Shown here piece by piece: positions 1 through 6,227 of a stretch of DNA of 10,687 nucleotides. The notes below the pieces were generated by a model. The model was not told where the DNA came from. It was given only the letters and a program-made list of their open reading frames with translations, and ran no database searches. Both the position numbers and the translations under genes were made by a program. The DNA is from Bacillota bacterium. GTDB lineage: Bacteria > Bacillota > Clostridia > Acetivibrionales > DSM-1351. The stretch is taken from positions 1 through 10,687 of the forward strand of contig JAEZUC010000110.1 in assembly GCA_023443515.1 (NCBI GenBank). The letters are read 5' to 3'. Position 1 is the first letter of the stretch. Every line of letters starts with the position of its first letter.

Positions 1-1
1 T

Positions 2-1645
2 AAATATGATGATTGGAACCAATTGGTAAAGACTCTATCCAATATAACCTCTACATACAAATATAACGGTGATGGCTATAGAGTTGAAAAGACGGAAGGC
101 AGCACGACAGTAGAATACCTGTATGAGGAAGATAAGGTAATATTGGAAACTGATGAAACCGGAAAGCTGCTTTCAGTAAATGTATATGGTACAAACCTTA
201 TATCAAGAAAAACAGATACGGATACAGCGTTCTATCTGTACAACGGACATGCCGACGTAACAGCCTTGATAGGCGAAAATGGCAATATTATGGCCAGCTA
301 CAGGTATGACGCCTTCGGAAACATAATTGAACATACAGGAATAGACAGCAATATAACCTATGCCGGCTACCAGTACGACAAGGAAACAGACCTTTACTAC
401 CTGAATGCCCGTTATTATGACAGTAAGATAGCGAGGTTTATGACTGAGGATACATATACAGGTGAGGCAGATGACCCGCTGAGTTTGAATTTGTATACGT
501 ATTGTTTAAATAATCCAATTACATATATTGATCCAACGGGACATCATGCATCAGGTCAAAGGTTATCTTATAGCCAAGAATATAACAGCGATGTTGCTGA
601 ATTACAGAAAAAATTAATTGCTATTGGAGCTATGTCGCCTGTACCGCAAAACCAAATAGGATTATTTGGACCCAAAACTGAAGCGGCAGTAAACGCATAT
701 AAGAATAAGTATTTACCATCGGGTAATACGGGCAATAACAAAGGCGTAGTTGGCGATACCACTTGGGCATATATTGATAGAGACTATGCCCTAATGACCA
801 ATTCAAGACAGTATCAAAATGAAGCACTGAACCAGGCCAATAACAATGTGAATAGCAATTTTAACAATACATTAAAAAATCTAAAGAATACTAATTCACC
901 TTCACCGAAGCCTTCATCACCGAAACCTTCATCGGTGCAAACCACACCGAATAGGGGGGCGGGTAATGAGAAGTGGACAATAGCGGAGCCAATACTAGAT
1001 ATTGCAGATTCTTTGGGGAATACTTTTCTGGAATTAATAACATTGGGTAAAGTGGGAACAGATGAACTTGGCGCACTAGCATTGGATATGTATAAAGATA
1101 AAAATGGGGTTTACCATGCTCGAACAAGTGCTTGGCAGCAAATTGGTGGATATAATGATTTATATGATTACATATTTGATATTGGAACAAGTATGGAAAC
1201 AGCTAAATTTGAATTTACAGATGAAAATGGTAGAGATTATATTCTTTGGGCATGGAAAGGTGATTATATAAACTTAGGAGCAGGAGCGGAGCTGGGCGTA
1301 TATTCCAGAGATTCAGGGATTTTAGGTGTTGTTGATGTATCAACTCCACACGATGACCATTGGCTAGTTGATACAAACCTCGCCATGCCGATGACGATGA
1401 CCCTGAAAGAAGGAAATACAGTAATCGCTAAATACACGCCAAGCGAAAATCAATGGTGGATAACAAGCTTTAATCCTGAGTACAAAAATCGCAAATCCAG
1501 TGAGTTGACAGCTACTTACACAGTTGACTTTTCTGGCAAGAAAGATATGTATGAAGCATTTATAAAATCAAAGGGGTACTTAGAAAATAAGGATTACTGG
1601 TCGATTTCAAATGATAATAAATATAAATTGTCATTGACATTTTAG
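2..1645 (+). CDS. RHS-repeat protein, C-terminal part, with peptidoglycan-binding domain and DUF4474-like C-terminal domain (5' end outside window)
   Basis: The reading frame is open from base 2 (KYDDWNQLVKT, a YD-repeat), so the gene starts upstream and the TTG at 23 is not its true start. Numbering from that TTG, the end of the RHS core (GYQYDKETDLYYLNARYY, then RFMTEDTY) runs to DPTGH at about residue 170, the usual boundary between RHS core and variable C-terminus. Residues about 189-253 look like a PG_binding_1 domain (VAELQKKL, then GPKTEAAV). A Ser/Pro/Lys linker follows at about 291-312. From about 364 the sequence resembles DUF4474 (SAWQQIGGYNDLYDYIFD, LWAWKGDY with W411, GAGAELGVY, the W478-W479 pair, LTATYTVDFSG). 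RHS proteins are known to form shells that deliver a C-terminal effector. That this C-terminus is a toxin is inference, since DUF4474 has no activity known to me. It probably shares a transcript with the lipoprotein gene 20 bases downstream. Confidence 0.88.
   Translation, partial: KYDDWNQLVKTLSNITSTYKYNGDGYRVEKTEGSTTVEYLYEEDKVILETDETGKLLSVNVYGTNLISRKTDTDTAFYLYNGHADVTALIGENGNIMASYRYDAFGNIIEHTGIDSNITYAGYQYDKETDLYYLNARYYDSKIARFMTEDTYTGEADDPLSLNLYTYCLNNPITYIDPTGHHASGQRLSYSQEYNSDVAELQKKLIAIGAMSPVPQNQIGLFGPKTEAAVNAYKNKYLPSGNTGNNKGVVGDTTWAYIDRDYALMTNSRQYQNEALNQANNNVNSNFNNTLKNLKNTNSPSPKPSSPKPSSVQTTPNRGAGNEKWTIAEPILDIADSLGNTFLELITLGKVGTDELGALALDMYKDKNGVYHARTSAWQQIGGYNDLYDYIFDIGTSMETAKFEFTDENGRDYILWAWKGDYINLGAGAELGVYSRDSGILGVVDVSTPHDDHWLVDTNLAMPMTMTLKEGNTVIAKYTPSENQWWITSFNPEYKNRKSSELTATYTVDFSGKKDMYEAFIKSKGYLENKDYWSISNDNKYKLSLTF
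104..204 (+). repeat. Direct repeat copy 1 inside the RHS core (partner at 2776-2876)
   Basis: These 101 bases code for VEYLYEEDKVILETDETGK and the residues after it. They align without gaps to 2776-2876 with three mismatches by eye. The two copies lie 2672 bases apart in the same orientation. The flanking DUF4474-coding sequence is far more divergent, so this patch looks like a recently shared or gene-converted homology arm. Confidence 0.9.
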
Positions 1646-1665
1646 TAAGGGAGGAATAAAAACCT

Positions 1666-2217
1666 ATGCAGAAGTTTATAATTGGCTTAATACTTATATT
1701 TAGTACGTTGTTTTTAAGTTCATGCTCAATAGGAGGGGCAAGAACAGAAATGCTTAACAAAGATCGCAGTGATAAAAAAACTGATGCCAGATTGGAACAA
1801 TTGATTGAAGCTATTAAAAATAAAGACGAAAATGCTGTGAAGTCTCTATTTTCTAAGCAAGCGTTAAGTGAAGCTGTTGATTTTGATAATAAGCTGGATA
1901 AATTGCTTAATATTTTCCAAGGGAAAATTGATTCATGGGAAAAATCAGATGGTGCCACAGTGTTTGAATCAACTGATTCTGGGCGTAGTAAGAAAGAAGT
2001 CAAATCGTATTATTATGTAACTACAAATAAGCAAAAATATTTCTTTTTATTGCGAGATTACCCAGTTGACATGGATAACCCTGATAATGTTGGTCTTTAT
2101 ATGCTTTTGGTAGTAAAAGCAGAGGATGAAGAAAAAATATATGATGAGAACCAAAAGATATTATATGATGGCAAGAAAAAATTATCACACGCTGGAATTT
2201 ATATACCACTAGAATAA
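1666..2217 (+). CDS. Lipoprotein, DUF5104-like; candidate immunity/partner protein of the preceding RHS effector
   Basis: The protein has 183 residues. It begins with a lipoprotein signal: charged QK, a hydrophobic core, then the lipobox LSSC with Cys20 as the probable lipidated residue, placing it on the outer face of the membrane. The mature part resembles clostridial DUF5104 lipoproteins: DARLEQLIEAIKNKDENAVK, LFSKQAL, IFQGKIDSWEK, then a conserved-looking block with NPDNVGLYMLLVVKAEDE and a terminal GIY. A strong site (GGGAGG at 1650-1655) precedes the ATG, and the gene sits 20 bases after the RHS stop, implying one transcript. Position directly after an RHS C-terminus suggests immunity, and a surface lipoprotein would suit protection against an effector acting at the envelope. 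That role is inference. The N-terminal helical part could instead resemble an SnoaL/NTF2-like fold. Confidence 0.87.
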   Translation: MQKFIIGLILIFSTLFLSSCSIGGARTEMLNKDRSDKKTDARLEQLIEAIKNKDENAVKSLFSKQALSEAVDFDNKLDKLLNIFQGKIDSWEKSDGATVFESTDSGRSKKEVKSYYYVTTNKQKYFFLLRDYPVDMDNPDNVGLYMLLVVKAEDEEKIYDENQKILYDGKKKLSHAGIYIPLE

Positions 2218-2530
2218 TTAAGTTAAACTGGACTTAATAAATTAATTTTAGGAGAACCCTTTTTAATGAAAAAGCACTCAACCACCTACCCGACACACTC
2301 TTGCTCATTCTGACCACCTAGTAAGAATCTCTGTTTTGTCGGCACTGCCGGCGAAGGTGACTGGAAGTTGCCGCTTGCGACCACGCGCCTTTATCCAAGT
2401 GTGTTGTAGTAATTGAGAATGGAAAGTAAGATAACTAGGTTTTTTCCTGTATACGGTCACACAGTTTCGGCTGATGTGGCCTTGCTTTTTTAGTGTTGAA
2501 AGTAATAAAAAAATACTTCAAAAAATATTT
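2218..2530 (+). other. Intergenic stretch with a GC-rich, possibly structured element (candidate non-coding RNA)
   Basis: No convincing gene lies here. Just after the lipoprotein stop is a weak hairpin (2217-2223 with 2232-2238). A ribosome site (AGGAGA, 2250-2255) precedes an ATG at 2266 that codes for only 15 residues starting MKKH, like the start of a lipoprotein cut short. From about 2290 the composition becomes clearly GC-rich. Bases 2291-2299 can pair with 2398-2406 (nine pairs, one G-U), enclosing smaller helices: 2307-2311/2324-2328, 2340-2343/2347-2350, 2350-2353/2386-2389 with 2356-2358/2380-2382, and 2365-2367/2374-2376. A terminator closes the stretch at 2455-2491. This could be a small RNA gene or a remnant of an inserted element. 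I match it to no known RNA family. Confidence 0.3.
2455..2491 (+). terminator. Rho-independent terminator
   Basis: GGTCACACAG (2455-2464) pairs with CTGATGTGGCC (2471-2481) around the loop TTTCGG, with one bulged T and one G-U pair. TTGC and a run of six T follow (2486-2491). It lies about 240 bases after the first lipoprotein gene, so it may end that transcript or an independent RNA from the GC-rich element before it. Confidence 0.75.
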
Positions 2531-3375
2531 ATGACCCGTTAAACAGACTGATAGAAAAGAGAGACCCATATACAACTGATACACCTATGACAAAGCAGGA
2601 AACAGGCTGACAGAGACTGTTAAGAACGGTAAGGAAACCGTAACCACAGTATACACATATAACGAGCAAAACAGGCTCACAAAAACAATTGCAAACAAAG
2701 GAGGAGAAACAGAGAGGATAGTATACCGCTATGATGCCAACGGAAATATGATCTCTAAGGAGCAGTCTGCAACAAACGACAGTAGAATACCTGTATGAGG
2801 AAGATAAGGTAGTATTGGAAACTGATGAAACCGGAAAGCAGCTTTCAGTAAATGTATATGGTACAAATCTTATATCTAACGATTTTTATGATACTATTTT
2901 TCATTACGCTACAAGTATGGCAAAAGAAAAATTTGAATTTAATTCAGATGGTAAAGATTATATTTTGTGGGCATGGAAAGGAGATTATTTGAACTTAGGT
3001 GCAGGAGCTGAAATGGGTATATATAAAAGAATGGAAGTTAACGGTACTGATACGGAACACTGGATTATTGATCAGAGTCTTGCTATGCCAATGACATTAA
3101 ATTTGGACTACAACGGAAAAAGAATAATATCTTACGATCCCAAGAAAGTTGATCCCAAAATATTCGATCCACTACGCAAAAGCACAGATAAATGGTAGGT
3201 GACAGGCTTTAATCCGAAGTATCAAGACGTAAAAGCTAGTCAGCTAACAGCTACTTATTCGGTTAACTTTTCGGGCAGGGAAGGACTGTATAATGACTTT
3301 TATAATACATGGAACGATGATAAAAGATGGAATTTTAATGCACGATCACATATTGCAACATTCACATTTAAATGA
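2531..3375 (+). pseudogene. Broken RHS cassette: scrambled RHS core fused to truncated DUF4474-like domain with in-frame amber
   Basis: Three RHS pieces can be read in different frames. YDPLNRLIEKRDPY starts at 2531. After a frame change near 2580 comes YDKAGNRLTETVKNGKETV and on through RYDANGNMISKEQS to about 2766. After a second change near 2770 comes TTVEYLYEEDKVVLETDETG. At about 2877 (NLIS, then NDFYDTIF) the frame jumps straight into a DUF4474-like domain. The RHS core end, DPxGH junction, peptidoglycan-binding domain and the start of DUF4474 are missing. The domain continues (LWAWKGDYLNLGAGAEMGIY) to a TAG at 3196-3198 where the intact copy has the second Trp of QWW. Translation beyond the stop (VTGFNPKYQ to IATFTFK) still matches, ending with TGA at 3373-3375. 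The longest open piece, 2815-3198, is therefore not a real gene. It is best read as an orphan or relic effector cassette. Confidence 0.88.
2776..2876 (+). repeat. Direct repeat copy 2 of the RHS core segment (partner at 104-204)
   Basis: This copy aligns to 104-204 over 101 bases with three mismatches (ATA to GTA, CTG to CAG, AACC to AATC contexts). It ends exactly where the cassette jumps into the DUF4474 domain, so its right edge is a recombination junction. Confidence 0.9.
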
Positions 3376-3389
3376 AAGAGGTGATATAA

Positions 3390-3932
3390 TTGGTTAAGAA
3401 AGTAGCATTTCTAATATTTATTTTAGGTACTTTCGTAATGACATCATGTTCGTTTGGGGGGGGGAGAGTGTTAATTAATAGTGAGGATAAAAAAGCAGAT
3501 TTACGAATAGAACAAATCCTTTCAGTAATTAAAGATAAAGATAAAGAAGCCATGAAAACATTATTTTCTAAGAAAGCAAAGGATGAAATCAAAGATTTTG
3601 AAAGTGAAATTAATTATTTACTTAGTTTTTTTCAAGGTGATGTAAAGTCATGGAAAAGAGATAAGTGGTCTTCAGGTGAATCAATAGAATACGGTAAAAA
3701 ATCTGTAATGCTTAGGTCTTGGTATACAGTAGATACAGATAAGGGAAAATACATGTTTTTCATTATTGATTATACAGAAGACACCATAAATCCAGACAAT
3801 GCAGGATTGTACACATTACGCGTAATTAAAGCTGAAGATAGAGATACACAATTCACTTACTGGCAAGACATGAAGATAGCAGGCATTTATACACAAAAGA
3901 GTAACGAAAATTGTCAATTAGATAAGTATTAA
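3390..3932 (+). CDS. Second lipoprotein, DUF5104-like; candidate immunity protein of the broken RHS cassette
   Basis: The protein has 180 residues and starts at TTG. AAAGAGGTG (3375-3383) lies at good spacing, and no alternative start keeps the signal peptide. The signal ends in the lipobox MTSC (Cys20). The mature part parallels the first lipoprotein: KADLRIEQILSVIKDKDKEAMK, LFSKKAKDE, FFQGDVKSWKR, NPDNAGLYTLRVIKAEDR. It then has the more typical ending YWQDMKIAGIY, where the first lipoprotein carries DENQKILYDGKKKLSHAGIY. The gene begins 14 bases after the natural stop of the dead effector, so the pair once formed an effector-lipoprotein cassette. The lipoprotein reading frame is still open although its effector is broken. 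A G9 tract directly follows the lipobox codons. Function is inferred from context only. Confidence 0.85.
   Translation: MVKKVAFLIFILGTFVMTSCSFGGGRVLINSEDKKADLRIEQILSVIKDKDKEAMKTLFSKKAKDEIKDFESEINYLLSFFQGDVKSWKRDKWSSGESIEYGKKSVMLRSWYTVDTDKGKYMFFIIDYTEDTINPDNAGLYTLRVIKAEDRDTQFTYWQDMKIAGIYTQKSNENCQLDKY
3456..3464 (+). repeat. Poly-G tract (G9) just after the lipobox codons
   Basis: Nine G in a row encode Gly23-Gly25 of the second lipoprotein, three codons after the lipidated Cys20. The first lipoprotein has an interrupted GGAGGGG at the same place. In AT-rich DNA such a tract is prone to slipped-strand change of length. One base gained or lost would shift the frame and abolish the mature protein. 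Confidence 0.9.
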
Positions 3933-3955
3933 CCAGTTATACAAAATAGTTTTTA

Positions 3956-3985
3956 ACGGTTGTCCACATGATGACCGTCTTTTTT
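3956..3985 (+). terminator. Rho-independent terminator after the second lipoprotein gene
   Basis: ACGGTTGTC (3956-3964) pairs with GATGACCGT (3970-3978) around the loop CACAT, including two G-T pairs. C and a run of six T follow (3980-3985). It starts 23 bases after the stop of the second lipoprotein gene and ends that transcript. Confidence 0.85.
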
Positions 3986-3991
3986 CTTTGT

Positions 3992-4018
3992 TACTATTAT
4001 TTTATTAAAATAATAGTA
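3992..4018. repeat. AT-only-core palindrome downstream of the terminator
   Basis: TACTATTATTTTA (3992-4004) and TAAAATAATAGTA (4006-4018) are perfect reverse complements around one T. It could extrude or act as a second, weak transcript end, but it has no adjoining T-run outside the palindrome. Its role is unknown. Confidence 0.55.
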
Positions 4019-4121
4019 TGAGGATTCGCATAACTCTTAACCTTATGTAATTTATCAACAATAAGTAGACAAATGTTGTGTGGTCTGCTACCAGCGAGGT
4101 GCCATAATTAAGGAGAGTATA

Positions 4122-4310
4122 ATGATAATTAATAATAATGAGGACATTTGCTAGTTTTCCAAAGAACTAATTGTAAAAATGAACAGTATTGGTGGATATG
4201 CATTTGCAAAAGAACTCGAAAATTGAAGTAGAGGGTTTTATACCACGTCATCTGAGATTTTAGGTGAATTTAAAATGATTCTGGAGAGGATGATTGGTTG
4301 TAAAAGCTGA
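4122..4310 (+). pseudogene. Decayed small ORF with intact ribosome binding site and two nonsense codons
   Basis: AAGGAG (4110-4115) precedes ATG at 4122. A single frame then reads MIINNNEDIC, TAG (4152-4154), FSKELIVKMNSIGGYAFAK and ELEN, TGA (4224-4226), SRGFYTTSSEILGEFKM and ILERMIG, TGA (4308-4310). The start signal and the protein-like text on both sides of two stops suggest a gene of about 60-80 codons killed by point mutations. The SSEILGEFK segment resembles what I recall from small immunity-type ORFs near RHS loci, but I cannot name the family. The stretch 3986-4121 before it holds only the AT palindrome. Confidence 0.4.
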
Positions 4311-4403
4311 AGACGAAAAAAATATATATGATGGTGACCAAAAGATATTATATGATGGTAAAAAAAAGATATCACACGCGGAATCTATTTACCAATAAAA
4401 TAA
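4297..4403 (+). pseudogene. 3' remnant of a third DUF5104-like lipoprotein gene
   Basis: Bases from 4297 read VVKAEDEKNIYDGDQKILYD, then GKKKISHA. This is very close to the C-terminus of the first lipoprotein (VVKAEDEEKIYDENQKILYD, GKKKLSHAGIY). After SHA one base is missing near 4379. In the restored frame GIYLPIK runs to TAA at 4401-4403. Only the last 35 or so codons survive, and the signal peptide and core are gone. It lacks the YWQDMKIAGIY ending of the nearer second lipoprotein, so it descends from a relative of the first. It overlaps the end of the decayed small ORF in another frame, so a deletion probably joined the two. Confidence 0.82.
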
Positions 4404-4477
4404 TAATATATGGAAATAGTCACCTATCGGCTTTTCAGCCAATTTTAGGCGCTAGTTAAAAATTAACTGTTATTAAA

Positions 4478-4504
4478 TTCAATCCTTTTTAATATAAGTA
4501 TACT
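4478..4504 (+). promoter_or_regulatory. Weak candidate promoter for the WG-repeat gene
   Basis: TATACT (4499-4504) is a reasonable -10 box 28 bases before the ATG. The best upstream hexamer, TTCAAT (4478-4483), matches the -35 consensus poorly and the spacer is only 15 bases. A small inverted repeat AGTTAA-AAA-TTAACT (4454-4468) lies just upstream and could bind a regulator. Some promoter is expected because the genes on the left end at a terminator. Confidence 0.25.
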
Positions 4505-4532
4505 ATCTTTATTTTAAGAAAAGAGGTAATTT

Positions 4533-6056
4533 ATGAAGAGAGCATATCTTATATTTTTTTTATCCGCAGTTTTATCTTTATTACTATGCACCAATGTTGG
4601 TGCAGCTAATTTTGATTCAAAAGTTACAGTTATACAAGCCAAGTACGACAATTTAGTGGGATTATCAAGTTCAGATTATGATATAAATAACAACCAGCTA
4701 CCTCTTTTGAAATTTCAGAAAGGTGAAAAATATGGAATTATAAATAATGATGGGGTTGTGTTAGCGGATGCTATTTATGATAATATATGGGACTACTTTC
4801 ATGGATTTATTATTGTTACTAAAGACGATAAAGAAGGTTTTATAGATGAAAACGGTAAAGAGATTACTGAAATCAAATATGATATGTATGGTGTGGGAAA
4901 CTTTTTTGAAGGATTTGCCAGAGTAAAATATAATGGGAAATGGGGCTTCATAGACACTACGGGAAAAGAAGTCATACCACTAAAATATGATAATGTATTT
5001 AATTTTGTGGATGGTGTTGCACCTGTGTGTGTAAAAGGAAAATGGGGACTTATTGATAAGACAGGTAAAGAGATACTTGCCCCTAAATATGCTCAAATTG
5101 GCTATAAAGCAGAGGGAATAGGCACACTCGTGGGTTTTAGAGGTGGGATTGCTCAGGTAAAGGATTTTAATAACAAATGGGGGTATATTGATGAAACCGG
5201 CAAGGAGGTTGTTAAGCCTCAGTTTGATGAAGCATATGATTATAGAGACGGATTTGCTCCATTTGTAAAAAATAAGAAAGTGGGTCTTGCAACTAAGGAG
5301 GGGGTAGTACTTAATCCGATTTATGACAATGTTTATGACTTTGGGAAAAATGATATTACCTTCTTTTCACAAGGCAAAAAATTGGGTCTGATAAATAGAA
5401 ATATGACTGTATTAGCTAAGCCACAATTCGATGCTGCCGGAACAATATCTGCCGAAGGTTACATTAAAGTAAAAAAAGGTAACAAATATGGTTTCATATA
5501 TAAAAACGGTAAAGAAATAATAAAGCCTCAGTATGATGGGGCAGGGTCATTTTACAATGGGTTGGCACCGGTTGTTATAAAAGGAAAAGTAGGTTATATC
5601 AATATCAAGAATAAGCTGGTTATCCCGGCACAATTTGAAAAAATCAACACTAAAAACGGAAATGAGAATTTTGTGTTTGGTACGGCAGTTGTAATAAAAG
5701 GCGGTAAGTACGGGATTATAGATAAAACTGGAAAGTACCTAACGAATCTCAAATACGATTTTATTGAACATAGTTACGACAATCAATTGTATATAGTAAA
5801 AGAAAAAGGAAAGTTCGGAATACTTGATAAAAATGGTAAAGTTATCCTAAACCCAAACTTCATAAGGATTCAAGTTGTAAAAAATATAATTTGTGCTGAA
5901 ATCAATGGATTCACAAAACTTTTTGGAATAGACGGGAAAGTAATTACACAGCAAAACTATAGAAATATGACTCCTTGTTATTCAGACTCTACAGAGTTTG
6001 AGATTTTTGTTTTTGATAATAATGGAAAGAAGGGCGCGCTAATATATAAATATTAA
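4533..6056 (+). CDS. Secreted WG-repeat protein
   Basis: The protein has 507 residues. ATG at 4533 follows AAGAGGT (4521-4527) with good spacing and begins a classical signal peptide (MKRAYLIFFLSAVLSLLL, then NVGAA), with likely cleavage near residues 25-26, so the protein is exported. The rest is about eleven full WG beta repeats plus a degenerate last one. Each starts with a motif such as KWGFIDTTGKEVIPLKYD or KWGLIDKTGKEILAPKY and ends with a V(A)PVxxKGK strand. The repeats at about residues 115-250 are the most canonical. Several show VG, LG, YG or FG in place of WG. WG proteins are common in Clostridia and Bacteroidetes, and their general role is not established beyond beta-rich surface or binding scaffolds. 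No anchor, LPxTG or catalytic domain is visible. Neither flank suggests an operon: a terminator lies upstream and a separate promoter downstream. Confidence 0.9.
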   Translation: MKRAYLIFFLSAVLSLLLCTNVGAANFDSKVTVIQAKYDNLVGLSSSDYDINNNQLPLLKFQKGEKYGIINNDGVVLADAIYDNIWDYFHGFIIVTKDDKEGFIDENGKEITEIKYDMYGVGNFFEGFARVKYNGKWGFIDTTGKEVIPLKYDNVFNFVDGVAPVCVKGKWGLIDKTGKEILAPKYAQIGYKAEGIGTLVGFRGGIAQVKDFNNKWGYIDETGKEVVKPQFDEAYDYRDGFAPFVKNKKVGLATKEGVVLNPIYDNVYDFGKNDITFFSQGKKLGLINRNMTVLAKPQFDAAGTISAEGYIKVKKGNKYGFIYKNGKEIIKPQYDGAGSFYNGLAPVVIKGKVGYINIKNKLVIPAQFEKINTKNGNENFVFGTAVVIKGGKYGIIDKTGKYLTNLKYDFIEHSYDNQLYIVKEKGKFGILDKNGKVILNPNFIRIQVVKNIICAEINGFTKLFGIDGKVITQQNYRNMTPCYSDSTEFEIFVFDNNGKKGALIYKY

Positions 6057-6113
6057 TATTACACCAGAATAGTTTATATAATGTAAAAACAATTGTTGAA
6101 TATAGTGTACGTA

Positions 6114-6128
6114 TGTAAAGATTTTACA
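6114..6128. promoter_or_regulatory. Inverted repeat TGTAAA-GAT-TTTACA, candidate operator
   Basis: A perfect 6-3-6 inverted repeat lies upstream of the promoter at 6147-6175. Another TGTAAA occurs at 6082-6087, and another TTTACA forms the promoter's -35 box (6147-6152). Four copies of one half-site within 71 bases suggest a regulator or AT-rich coincidence. No known regulator is matched. Confidence 0.3.
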
Positions 6129-6146
6129 AATAGGTCAGCAGACTGA

Positions 6147-6175
6147 TTTACAAATTATAGAAATAATTGTATTAT
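6147..6175 (+). promoter_or_regulatory. Candidate sigma-A promoter of the 781-residue protein/patatin gene pair
   Basis: TTTACA (6147-6152), a 17-base spacer and TATTAT (6170-6175) give five of six matches at each box with ideal spacing. Transcription would start near 6182, leaving a leader of about 45 bases that contains the ribosome site. TCAG-CAGA-CTGA just upstream (6135-6146) is a small inverted repeat next to the -35 box. Confidence 0.55.
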
Positions 6176-6227
6176 TATGTAAGTTATAATCTTTTATTAC
6201 CTTAAATTTATTTTATTTAGGGGGGCG

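Noticed and set aside
1560..2003. Long antisense reading frame over the end of the RHS gene and the first lipoprotein
   Set aside because: No ribosome site or family resemblance. It is the complement of two well-supported genes.
2217..2238. ATTAAGT/ACTTAAT hairpin after the first lipoprotein as terminator
   Set aside because: The stem is seven weak pairs and no T-run follows.
2266..2313. Short peptide gene MKKHSTTYPTHSCSF
   Set aside because: The ribosome site is fair but 15 codons without homology fit an interrupted gene start better than a real peptide.
2815..3198. Stand-alone 127-codon gene
   Set aside because: It starts at a TTG in the middle of RHS text without a ribosome site and ends at an amber inside a domain that continues. 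It is part of a pseudogene.
3992..4018. AT palindrome as a terminator or replication origin
   Set aside because: A real terminator already lies just upstream. There is no adjoining T-run outside the palindrome and no iterons or replication gene.
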